A stretch of DNA of 64,000 bases, from NCBI GenBank assembly GCA_949317995.1, contig OX439046.1:41764002-41828001 (forward strand), written 5' to 3'. Both the position numbers and the translations under genes were made by a program. The DNA comes from Acholoe squamosa. Taxonomy: Eukaryota > Annelida > Polychaeta > Phyllodocida > Polynoidae. Below, one piece after another: positions 43,788-54,774 of the stretch (its first letter is position 1; every line of letters starts with the position of its first letter). The notes beneath the pieces were generated by a model. That model saw only the letters and a program-made list of their open reading frames with translations, had not been told where the DNA came from and did not search any database.

Positions 43788-46700
43788 TCATACACACCGT
43801 TCTGGGTCTCTTGAGACCTGCACAGTTGTTCCTGATGGGGTGCAAAAAGTAAAGACATTGAAGGACTGAAATTTGTTTATCATTTCACACAACACGGTGT
43901 CAGCGGAAAGGAAAATTTGAAGGGGATCTGCCGTTTCCTGAGACTACTGTTAAATTAGACTAAGCAAATGAAGAGAAATAGTTGATAACCTTACCTGACA
44001 CAGAGTTATTGGTGGCCAGGGGTGCTTGTTCATCTGCAGGTGCCACAAGTGTCTTATCCACCTGTACCCTGCTGACCTGTTGTGAGGTGTCGCCAGTTTG
44101 AACAGGGAGGGCTGTCACCAGAGTCTTTTCCTCCTCCTGCCCGGTCCTAACCCGAGGGGAGGTGGCCTCAGAGTGAGTGGTGACGCTTTCACCCTGAAGG
44201 GGGGTGACAACAGTGTTCTCCTCCTCCTGCCCGGTGCTCACCTGAGGGGAGGTGGCCTCAGAGTGAGTGGTGACGCTTTCACCCTGAAGGGGGGTGACAA
44301 CAGTGTTCTCCTCCTCCTGCCCGGTGCTCACCTGAGGGGAGGTGGCCTCAAAGTGAGTGGTGATGCTTTCACCCTGAAGGGGGGTGACAACAGTGTTCTC
44401 CTCCTCCTGCCCGGTGCTCACCTGAGGGGAGGTGGCCTCAGAGTGAGTGGTGACGCTTTCACCCTGAAGGGGGGTGACAACAGTGTTCTCCTCCTCCTGC
44501 CCGGTGCTCACCTGAGGGGAGGTGGCCTCAGAGTGAGTGGTGAAGCTTTCACCCTGAAGGAGGGTGACAACAGTGTTCTCCTCCTCCTGCCCGGTGCTCA
44601 CCTGAGGGGAGGTGGCCTCAGAGTGAGTGGTGACGCTTTCACCCTGAAGGGGGGTGACAACAGTGTTCTCCTCCTCCTGCCCCGTGCTCACCTGAGGGGA
44701 GGTGGCCTCAGAGTGAGTGGTGACGCTTTCACCCTGTAGTTGAACGTTGCTGACCTGTGGTGAGGAGTCATCGGTGGTGTCGGGGAGGCCTTGAACCTGA
44801 ACACCAGCCACCACGGTCTTGTCCAGTACGGTGCTCGCCTGTTCGGAGGTGTCCTGACAGTGGGTAGGGAGGTGTGCTGGAGTTTTACCTGAAGAATCAA
44901 TGTAACATAAGTCATGCTGAAGGAAGGACAAGGACGGAAGGCAGCCTAAACTTCAGAAAGTTAGTATAACTTAGCCGGACATGGCGGTCAGAAACCTCTT
45001 TGGACAACTTGGAGAGCTTGACAGTTACATTGTTCAAGACAAACAGCACGAGGATTTCTGACCGAGCAGAAACCTCGGTCAGAAACCTCGTCGGCCCTTT
45101 CAACATTGTTCTTAAAGTGTACCACGCGTTAGTCAAGTACTCGACGGAGGTTTCTGACCGAGCAGAAACCTCGGTCACAAACCTCGTGTGACTGGCGGAC
45201 AGGTTAAGACATATAACGACACAAAGAGCAATGAGGTATGTACATGGAGGTTCAAGAAGCACTTCTGACAGATAAAATGTCTGATATCACTGCTCACCTG
45301 ATGGACCGTCATCCTCTTCCATCACGAAGGACCGCTCGCTATAGCTGTGGTCCAAGGAAACGGCACATGCTCGACCTGAACCGACAAAATAAATGAGATG
45401 AATTAAACATGCTTCAGTAAATGGCAGTAAGAAAAAAAAGGGGGAAATATGCCTGTCTTGTCGCAGTCGTTCACAGAGGTCAATTCACTGTCAGGAAACT
45501 AATTATAGACTCTTAGGCAGGATAACAAATTTGACTGGAGATTGGTACAGTACTCTGTCTGAAAGTAAATTGACGGTGGGACTTAGAAGACTAGTAAAAA
45601 TTTCTGTGCTTTTGTTGACTTAAGGTGTGTTGGATGACCCTGGTTCATCTAAGTGTGTCAGACTGTCCGATAGCAGATGAAAGAGACGCAACTGTACTTA
45701 CTTAACGCCGGGGCCTTCTTTGGCTCCGGAGAAGAGGAGCGAGACGAAGAGGGGGAACCACCACCTTCCATAAAACGGGATACCTCGAGAGATGGAGTAT
45801 AGTCCAGGGACAAGCTCCCTTTGTCCGTAAAGGGTATAGGCATGTACTGGGGTCTCTCCTCGTCTGAGGAGGCAGGAACAATCTCGGTCTCTGAAGAACA
45901 GTAGGAAAGAGGACATGTTGTTTATTTCATGCAGAAAAAAATAAGCAGGTACAAATTATCTTTGTCCACCTGAAGAAATTTAACAGATATTTACACTTTT
46001 CAAGGGGGAACAGTGAAGTCTGGACATATATCGGTCTTCAATGGCTCGGTTCATGGAGCAATGAGTCACCTGTTCCACCTTACACATCTGATAACAACCA
46101 GAACTATTCAATAGTTTTAATGATTCAGGAAATAAACAGATCAAAGAACATGCCAAAATCTATCTGAAACACTGGTGGGCGGTTCATAGAGACAAAATTA
46201 ACTGTCATGCATACCTTCCGAGGAATAGTGTTCTGCTTCTGTCTTAATGTTAAATACCGTCTCATCTGGCTTCTCTAGAAAAATAAAAAAAAAATTGACA
46301 ATCAGAGGGAGGGCAAAGAAAAACCTACTGGCTGAAAAGCAAAGAAGATGTTATGTCTTGTCATGTACACAAATATGTTTAATACAGACGTCTTTCTATA
46401 GTTGGTTGTCGACGTCGGTCAGAAACCTCGGTCAGAAACCTCGGTCAGAAACCTGATGCATACAGAGATCAGATAATAATATGACGGAGGTTTCTGCCCC
46501 AGCAGAAACCTCCGTCAGCAACCTAAGTCGAACCATTCAAACAGACTAGGAACTGTAGTACCTGCGCGAGCAGAAACCTCGGTCAGAAACCTCGCAAGAT
46601 AGAAGAAGGAATAGCATAAAACTTACCACGCTCAGCTGCTGATGACTTTGCCATCTTCGTCGGAGTAAGGGAGGCCAGCTCCTCTGGGGCCAAATCCTCT

Positions 46701-49700
46701 GGAGGCCATCTGAAGACTGTGGCGTTGCGACTCCTTCGGGTGGACACTCGACGCTGTTGATGCTGGCTGACACTCGGACTGCCTGCAGAAGATGACACAG
46801 ACTTTACCACATCCCTGCTGGCGGCTGTACTTTGGTTTCGATTCAAGGCGGCTGAGGAAGAGCCAGGAGACGTACGTTTGCTCGTGCTTTGTGGTGTTGC
46901 CTTTTGTGCTGTTGAATGTGAGGCGGGGGAGGAAGATACAAGACATGTTGTCTGTTTAGTCGTTCTGGGTGTTGCCTTGGCAGCACTAGAACCTGTAGAC
47001 TTGACTACGATACTCGTAGCTGTGGTAGTTTTGTCACTGTTGGAGGCAGGTGTGGCACTAGGTCGACCAGCTTTTGCTCCTGTGGGATGAGAGGATGTGG
47101 ACTTGACATGAACTGTAGTACTTTGTTCACAATTCGAGGTGCCGGAGGAAGTCCCCGGGGACATCTTCGTCTTCCTCATGGCAGGTGTTGAAGTTGGTTG
47201 AGCACCTTTGGCTGCTGTGGGGTTAGTGGATGTGGACTTGACATGAACTGTCCTAGCTGTATTACTTTGTTCACGATTCGAGGAGCTGGAGGAAGTCCCC
47301 GGTGACGTCATCGTCTTCCTCATGGCGGGTGTTGTAGTTGGTCGAGTACCTTTGGCTCCTGTGGGGTCCGAGGTCGACTTTGCGAGACGACCGGCTGTAG
47401 TTACGTTACGATTCCTATCAGATGAAGTCCCAGAACATGTCGTCCCTTTGCTCGAGCTTGGTCTGCTCGTTTTTGGTGTCGCACAGGGTGAAGCAGAGGA
47501 TGAGGAAGACCTTTGGTCTCGATGGGAGGCAGCGGACGACCGGGTCACAGCTCTTGTAGTCCGATCATGACCTGTCACAGGTGTCGACTCTGGTCCTGAA
47601 GAGAAAGAAGTCCAAAAATTTGCAGTTCTGAGAGGAAACATTTAGCTCTCTGATAGGCACAAAGTGCACGAAACTATGGAGAATTCTCGTCTAGTCCACC
47701 TCAGATCCTACAGCAGGCAAGGCAACATGATTAAGTACCACACGCAGCAAGAGTAAACTAATTACGTCACCTTGCAGTTCATCTGCCTCCAATCGGGACG
47801 GAAGAACAGCCGCACGAAACTATGGCTTTAAGTTTAAAATTGCACTTACTTACTTACTAAATATTTAAGCATGACAGCCTTTGGTCATTAGGGCAAAAAT
47901 GAGGACTGAAGGCTTTTTAGTCATAAGGTCATTAATTACAGTAGTAAAAGATTTTTGATTTGAAGGTTTGCTTGTATGGGTGACAGAAAGTAGTACATCA
48001 TCTATGTCAGTGCAATAACTTGAAGAGAAACGTATAGGAGGTGGCAGCAGGACACCATCAAATTTCATACACAAGACAAGAAAGATGTACTCACTTGGAA
48101 CTTCGTTGTCTTCATCGGAAGACGAATCGCGATGAGACGGGACAAAGAAAGGGCTTTTACGGGAAACCACTGAAGGAAGAAAAGAGAAGAGGAAATAAAC
48201 GTCTGACTGATGTTTATGATTTCATTTTCATAAGTCATGCTTCAGACGTGAAAAGGCTCACTTATTTACCAGGTCAGGGTCTGTCATTAATAAGGTTACA
48301 GTGCTTCTGGCTGATCTGTATTCTGTTTTTTCGAAAAGGGCTCAAGAAATCAGGTTGGAGACTGTGTGGCCACTTCACACCAAGGCAAAGAGAAATTGTG
48401 CCCAGCAGGCAAGCCCTGTCCTCCCCACCTTCAAATTGTCCTATGAAAATTACGCGTTCAGATGAAGTGAAACACATAGTTTAAAAGAGAGAAAATGATT
48501 CTATTTCAATCTAAAATTTTATTAAGTACTGCACCCTGATCTTTTCCGAACCAGAATAAAATACAACATAGGTCAACGAAAAATGGAAATTAACTTTTGG
48601 ACAGCTGTGCCCAGTTGATTTATTTTGAGGGATGGGTATAGGGGAGAAACATTTGGTGACCCAAGTTGAAGTGTAGGGACTGAAATAAACTCACCGGGGT
48701 CTGATTTTCTTCGGCGTTTCTGGTCAGGGAGAGGGCCGGGAGCACACACATCTGCTGAACGCCGGCGAGTCACTCGTCCGCCGGATGCTTCTGCCTCCGT
48801 TCCTTGCGCCCGCCTTAGCGCAGCAGATGCCCTGTTGAGTTCTTTCTTCCTCTCCCACTGAGGAGTACCAACTGCAGGACGGTGTTGCTGAAAAGGGAAA
48901 CATTTTTATTTCTCATGAATTTTGTGTGACTTCAAGGACAAGTACTGTGATAAAAAAGTCTGATGTTGAGTTTGGGAAAGAAAGAAGACAGGTCCGGGTG
49001 ATCTCTCCACAGATGTAGGATATCAGTTGAACGTATTGGGTAGTAATTTTCAATTTGAGATGACAGGCAGAAAGGGTACATGTCTAGGATCGCTTCTAAT
49101 GAACGAGGTTTCTGCCCGAGCAGAAACCTCGGTCAGAAAGAGGGTGGGCAAAAATTACAGGGTTTGAGCAAAGACATTATAAATACAGGGATGTAAGTGG
49201 GGTCTTGAGAAAAACCCTGAAAAAACAGACCCCCCCCCCAAGGAAATCGTTGATATTCTTAAAAATGTCTGGTGCATTTTAGAGATTTTTATCTACTTTG
49301 GCTGATAGCGATATATCTTTTTTTCAAATAACATATATTTTTCCTTTAATTGAAAAGTGTCAAAAGCAAATACATTTTATAAATCCATACATCTCAACCC
49401 AGCAGACTGAGGGGGTCAGTGACAGACACCCATAGGGTTACTCCCTGTGGTTACTCAGTGAGAGTGCCACATCTTTGTGTACATGTTGATGTGGGGGGGG
49501 GGGCAGGGTCATCTATACCCATTATAGAACAAACATGAATATACCATTTTTAGGCATTTAAATGCATAGAACAACATCTTATCCTTCATGTAAAATGTGT
49601 AATGTGTCATTAAGAGATGACAGCTGTATGTTTTGGTCCACACACCTCCAGTGTCTGGTGTGTGACCACTGCCCCCTGTGGTGCTGACATGTGGTGCTGA

Positions 49701-51296
49701 CACAGGGGAGAGGTCCCACATGTGGCATCCAACCCAGATCAGCTTACATCAGCCTCTACTCTCCAACAAGTAAAACAGTTCCGATGGTTCGGTGTTGCGA
49801 AATAGGGATTCCCCCACCTCCTTTTTGAGCTTACAGCATTTCCCTCTTTTCCTCAAAATTAACAATAACAATGACACCGAAAACATTTTAAAAAGATCAA
49901 AGCCAATGTTTCTCATGTGCCCCTGCAAAACTTTGTAAAACATGGACATTTGCAGATCAAAAAATTTATTCAAAGTTAAAGTTCCCCATAATAGGCCGAA
50001 CGGTGAAGGATGAAATAGTTGGTGGGCCAACCACGGTGGGGCCGCTGACGCATGCTGTCGAGCGGGCGCACGTAGGAATTCGCTTCTGGGTAGTTTTTAT
50101 TTTTCTGTGGTCTTAGTCTTCCTAAAGGAATAGAGGACGGAGTTTTCTGACCGAGCAGAAACCTCGGTCAGAAACCTCGGTCAGAAACCTCAGCTGACTA
50201 TCATCTACAGCCTTTCGCTGTTCAAATGCAGACTGAGGTCACAGAATAAAATCCACCCAGAAGCGCAACTCTACGGTCACCACCCCCACGCCATTGGGGA
50301 GTGGCCCCCTGGTGGTTGGCCCACCAACTACTGCACACTTCAACGTTCCGCCTATGGCAGCTCACTTCGAGATTCAATTTTGATGTGTAAATGTCCACAT
50401 TTCACTATCTTGTGGAAATATGGCTTAAACACATATATATCAGATTGATTATTTGAAAGCACTTTCAGCGGCATTGTTATGGTTACTTAAGAGGAAGAGA
50501 GGGGAATCCTGCAAGTTTAAAAAGGAGGTCGGGGAACCCCTGTCTTGCAGCACTCACTTTTCGGTCTTAACTTTTTTCTCTTGTAACCAAACTTTAACTT
50601 TTGAACGTATATATGACATTTGCGGACCTTCTGAAGTAGGATTTAGTTGCCGTGAATGCTATAACAAATTATTCCTTCTGATCCAAAACATGAAAAGATA
50701 TTAAGAACACAAAAAAGAAATCCTTGTTCACCTGACTTGTATTGGTACATAAGGGTGCATTACATTGATTATCGTTTCAGTGGAAACTTTTTTAAAAAGT
50801 AGTGGGAGGGAGGGAGGCTGCTTTTTTATTTAATTTGTTGTGTCGTGATTTTGGAAAGAGGGAGGTAACTTTTTCTTTTCTCGCCAGTATGATTGTTATC
50901 AAAAAATGATTTCTCCCTTACTTGTCTTCCCAAGCAGCCTTATAACCTTGAACAAAAGAATAATATGTGAATAAATTAAAATATGACAACTAATAATATA
51001 GTTCAAGAAGTAAGGGAAAGAGAAAGATGTAATTTTTACCTGTGCTCTCCCCCGATACTCCTGTCTCTTTTCCTCCGCCTTCTCCTTGTCGTCACCATGT
51101 ACCGTTGATTAATAACTCGTCCTGCTGTTCCTTGCGCTGCGGGCATTTTGGTATATTCTGGTGTCAGCTGCATTGAACAGATGGAGGTAACCTGCCCACA
51201 ATTTGACGACTTTGTCTAGCTCCGGGAACGGCATCCGAGGTCTGGGTTGTGCCAAAGGTACATGAAACGGAAACTGGGCTTGGTAATCCTGCTCTC
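43788..51296 (-). CDS. Gene B: multi-exon Ser/Thr-rich protein of the large element
   Basis: Exons on the minus strand: 51,040 upward (reads DDKEKAEEKRQEYRGRAQ), 48,887-48,695, 48,169-48,095, 47,595-46,627, 46,274-46,215, 45,890-45,702, 45,375-45,298, 44,888-43,995 and 43,831-43,788 (TGA stop overlapping an AATAAA). Each junction has an AG acceptor and a GT donor. From the exon at 48,887 on all introns are phase 1 and the joined frame is open for about 820 codons, strong support for a real gene. The protein is hydrophilic: a charged N-terminus (KKELNRASAALRRAQ), a long Ser/Thr/Lys-rich part, and 30-residue tandem repeats near the C-terminus. The 5' exon region (51,040-51,296) has WAGYLHLFNAADTRIY, an in-frame TAA and an unclear start. 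No known domain is recognised. Confidence 0.7.
43995..44888 (-). repeat. 90-bp coding minisatellite exon of gene B
   Basis: Six near-identical 90-bp units plus diverged flanking ones (about 44,100-44,740). Each encodes a 30-residue unit, e.g. LQGESVTTHSEATSPQVSTG plus QEEENTVVTP. As the period is a multiple of three, the plus strand is open too. The exon has a TTCTTCAG acceptor and a GTAAGG donor. Confidence 0.9.
46627..47595 (-). CDS. Largest exon of gene B
   Basis: 969 bp, phase 1 on both sides, between CTCTTCAG and GTAAGT. It encodes a Ser/Thr/Ala/Lys-rich stretch with loose 50-60-residue repeats (TPAMRKTKMSPGTSS, TPAMRKTMTSPGTSS, and VHVKSTS / VVKSTGS), ending with FRWPPEDLAPEELASLTPTK. 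The composition suggests a disordered, heavily modified chromatin- or DNA-associated protein, but nothing identifies it. Confidence 0.8.
48888..51039 (-). other. Long intron of gene B with motif copies
   Basis: No exon supported. Motif clusters lie at 49,106-49,138 and 50,142-50,192. Two inverted segments (around 49,980-50,060 and 50,260-50,345, containing GTTGGTGGGCCAACCA and GGTTGGCCCACCAACT) form a large palindrome. Confidence 0.6.
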
Positions 51297-53219
51297 TTCA
51301 TTCGCCATGGTGAACCTGGAGAAGAAAAAAAAATTAATAGAGCAAGACAGGCAACACATACATGACAAAATATACTAGATATAAGACACTATAAGATGTC
51401 ATTTAAAAAGGGAGGAGTAAAAAAGGGTATGGAGGAAGGCAATTTTTTTTTTTTATCCCCCCCTTTTGAAGGACCGAAAGGCTGTTTGGATTAAAGAGAA
51501 CAAAATACCCCCCCCCCCTATGTTTTACCCCCTCCTGCCCGTCCCGTGAAGAAACATTTCTTATGAACTTCAGTGAAGGTAAAACTTCTCAGTCAGAAAC
51601 ATGGCAGAAAGGAAGGAGAAGCCACACATGGCTTCTTCTTGCAGCAGGAAGGAGAGGGAGAGAGGGTGACCAAAAAAGAGAGGCAAAGTCCTATGAAGAC
51701 CTCTTTTGAAAAAGGGAGAGCCACATGGGGGGGGGGTTTCAAATAACTGGGGGGGGCATGAGGGTCAAAAATATGGCTATTTCAAGATGACTTGACTTAA
51801 GTTTATACTGTGTTTAGAAATATACTGAAGGGGGGTCCCCAGGGAAAATTTTAGAAGTGACATGGTGCATTCTGAGCCCACAACAGGCCTATTTTTCTCA
51901 ATATTTAGCACAAAGGATACCTTAAAATGTATGAAGAAGTTTTATCAGTTTCATTTTGTCTTTTGACCATCATCTAATAAGCAGAAGAAAGTCCCCCAAA
52001 ATGTTGGGGGGGGCCTAAACATAGTCTGGCCCCCCCAACTTTGATTTCGGGGGGCCGTGGCCCCCCTGGCCCCCACCCCCCCGTTCCGCCGCCCCTGATT
52101 TCATCATCGATCACAAAGCTTTCGAGCAGAAACCTCGCGACGAGGTTTCTGACCGGCTTCTGACCGGGCGCCTCGACGGCGGGGGAAGAGGGGACCGCGG
52201 CGTTAGAACGACGAAAAACGCTTCTAAAGAGACAAACAACCATAAATCTACGTGTTATATGTGTCCCCCTACCTCTGTCCACCCTATGAGCAAGTTTTAC
52301 TTACAGTTGCACTCCTAAGTCAGAGGAAATTTGGCTTCGTCGAGCAGAAACTTGAGAAAGGCATCCTCCCTTGCAGCCAAAATGTCTCCAGAGTGCCAGA
52401 AAGAGGCCAGGCTTGGAGCTGGTTACCTGCGGGTGGGGGGATTAGTTCCAAAGAAGGACTGTAGGGGGCTTTTTCGCGCGCTATCTGCCCGAGCAGAAAC
52501 CTCGTCCGACTCGACCTGGAACACAAAGGGTGGGGGCTGAGGGAAGGGAGGGGCCCCTAAAATTAAGAACATGACTTGGGAAGACGCAAAAAAAAAAGGA
52601 CTTACGAGAGGACCCCTACCCCACAGTTAAATACTCCCAGGAAAGGCCCCCCGGGCAGCCCAAAGATGGAAAAAAGGACCCGGTCAGAAACCTTGTCAGG
52701 AGGGCAGAATAAGAGTTCCCCCCCCCCCAAGTGTCTCCTTCAGTCTCGAGGTGAATAAAAGTGAGACAGAGGGACAGATGAATAAGGAGGGCTGCGTGTA
52801 GGACAGTGACCCCCATAGAAAAATATGGACACGCCCTTCTACAGGGTGTTTTAGGTTCCCGGTCAGAAACCTCTTCAAGGAAAAAATTTAGGAAAGGGGG
52901 GGAATGCATGGAAAAAATTGGGGATGACGCATGAAAAAAAAACAAACACAGGCTGTTATGTTTACTCACCTTTCCATCTGAGAAGAAGACACAGGAAGTC
53001 CTGCAGTCATTTTCTCCAGTTGTATTGCCACGAAAACCCGCTGTCTGAGGGACAAGGCAAAAAAAAAGGAAGCCCTCTTCCGAAAGAACAGCACGGCCCC
53101 CCTCACCTGTCACAGGAAAACTTCACTTTCTGCTTAAGGAAAGTGGGGGTCAAGAAAAAAGTGTGCCTTTCAGTCACCAAATTTGAACTGGAGCATGAAA
53201 TAACTTTTCTCCAACGGTC
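51297..53219. other. Right non-coding region of the large element
   Basis: Low-complexity G- or C-runs and poly-purine tracts. Motif copies lie near 51,593, 52,121-52,170, 52,490, 52,683 and 52,861. It could hold the 5' exon and promoter of gene B; a TTTTCTTCTCCAG acceptor near 51,320 points that way. No other gene seen. Confidence 0.55.
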
Positions 53220-53346
53220 GGTCAGAAACCTCAGTCAGAAACCTCGGTCAGAAACCTCGGTCAGAAACCTCGGTCAGAAACCTCGGTCAGAAACCTCGGT
53301 CAGAAACCTCCCCGAAAAAGTTGCATCACGTTGGTGAGAACGAGCC
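53220..53346 (-). repeat. Right TIR of the large element
   Basis: Seven contiguous units of GGTCAGAAACCTC from 53,220 to 53,310, then the 36-bp tip in inverse orientation. It matches the left TIR with one mismatch in the tip. Confidence 0.95.
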
Positions 53347-54774
53347 GTAAAGGCCTACAGAGCAGGTGCATTTGCACAATCTTCTTCTATCAGTAAACTT
53401 TGAAGTACTTAAAATAAATTTTTTGGGGCTCAGTAAACTGCTACACCCAGCTTATGACCCCAGTATGATATAAAAAATCAGAGGGAAGGGGGGGAAACAT
53501 GCATGACTTTGTTCTTTTCTTGGCTGTTTGTAGGTAAACAATGCTCTCAGAAATGTTTGAGGTATCTCCAAGGTCAAATGGAGTGGTCATTTTCTAAAAA
53601 AGAGGGAGAGGGGGGGCGGGGGAAGGGCTAGCAAAATTTTGTTTCCCTCTTCCCCGCGGACAGGTGAAAAATCTTTGAACCCTCCCCTTAGGGCTACAGC
53701 TAAGGACGGGCTTTTCCACAAGAAAAAGGTCAGATTTGCTTCCCCCTACCCCAAGACAGGTACACTTTTTTTGACTCAAAAAAACAACTACCCTACTTCT
53801 TTTATTTACTGTCACAGACCTTCCTTGAGAGCCCTATATATATATCTCACAGGGAGCCCTAACCCATTTCGTTAGGGGCCAATTCAAAGGAGGGGGAAGA
53901 GGGAGAGGAATAAAGGCTTGTTGAATAAAGTCAGAAAGACACCGAACATGGTGAATATAGTTTGGATTCAACCTTTGACCTCGATTTACGCCGATAATCA
54001 CCTAATGTGCTAGAAATATCTAAAACACAGTGTAATGTGGGCATCATGATATTCTGCTTATATTTACCTTTCTAGGCAGTAGCTACATGTTTGTGTTGTT
54101 CCAATCTTGTTGTATACACGATACAGGTGTATTTCCTTCCCCGGAAGTGACGTATGCAGGGGGTTTTCACAAGGTGAAACAGGGGATTCCCTTCTTTTAG
54201 TTGGGACACACAGAAACATGGCTCCAAAAGCAGACATGAATACGGAGTTCCGCGTTTGAGGCCGTATTTAATTAAATGCGTTAGGTAGCACTTCCCTGTT
54301 TCTATTTTAATGACTTCGGACACGGATGTAAAAAATAATGGGAGCAAAAACGCTTTTAACACTTTAAGGGCAGAGCAAAAATGGTCATCCTGGCCATGGG
54401 GATGGCCTCTGTAAAAGGTGTAGTTCCTAGAGGAAGAGCCTTTTTTCAATTCCTATACAAATCCTTTATAATGGGCATCGACTATAGTCGATGCTAGGCC
54501 TGCCATGATGTCGACTGTAGTCGATGCTAGGCCTACCATGGTGTCGACTATAGTCGATGCTACCCCTCAATGGGTTAATTATCAATAAAAAATTTTACAT
54601 TTTAATTCCGGATTTATATGCCATATTTATTATTTATTAAATAAATGGGGAAAAACAGGACCCAGATGTGGTTAACAGCAAAGGAAACAATGGCCGTACA
54701 TACCCTAAAATGAGGAAGCAGATAAACGATTTCTCTACCTTTTGCAAGAGAAAGGTGAGCTTTTTTATTTTATT
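53347..54774. other. Flank of the large element with palindrome triplet
   Basis: GTAA at 53,347-53,350 is the right target duplication. No gene is supported until a possible exon at 54,668-54,754 (see the next remnant). Three palindromes lie at 54,478-54,557. Confidence 0.6.
54478..54557. repeat. Three 14-bp palindromes, 33-bp period
   Basis: TCGACTATAGTCGA at 54,478 and 54,544 and TCGACTGTAGTCGA at 54,511, separated by TGCTAGGCCTRCCATGRTG. The first and third are perfect dyads. Confidence 0.9.

Larger units (their letters stand above)
21922..53346. mobile_element. 31.4-kb TIR element with 13-bp motif arrays
   Basis: The two ends are inverted copies of each other over 127 bp: a 36-bp tip (GGCTCGTTCTCACCAACGTG..., one mismatch) followed by exactly seven tandem 13-bp units. 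Both tips are flanked by GTAA (21,918-21,921 and 53,347-53,350), a 4-bp target duplication. Inside lie two minus-strand genes (A, 23,098-27,533; B, 43,788-51,296) and about 70 motif copies counted by eye. None were seen outside the TIRs or in the nested gypsy element at 28,253-41,094. Without that insertion the element is about 18.6 kb. The paired ends, target duplication and transposase-like gene make a complete DNA transposon likely. Superfamily not settled; a 4-bp duplication would fit Sola, Academ or Ginger, among others. Confidence 0.85.

Noticed and set aside
44960..45262. Minus-strand ORF of 116 codons
   Set aside because: Spans an intron of gene B and motif clusters; its sense comes from the repeated motif (e.g. 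RFLTEVSARSE), not from a gene.
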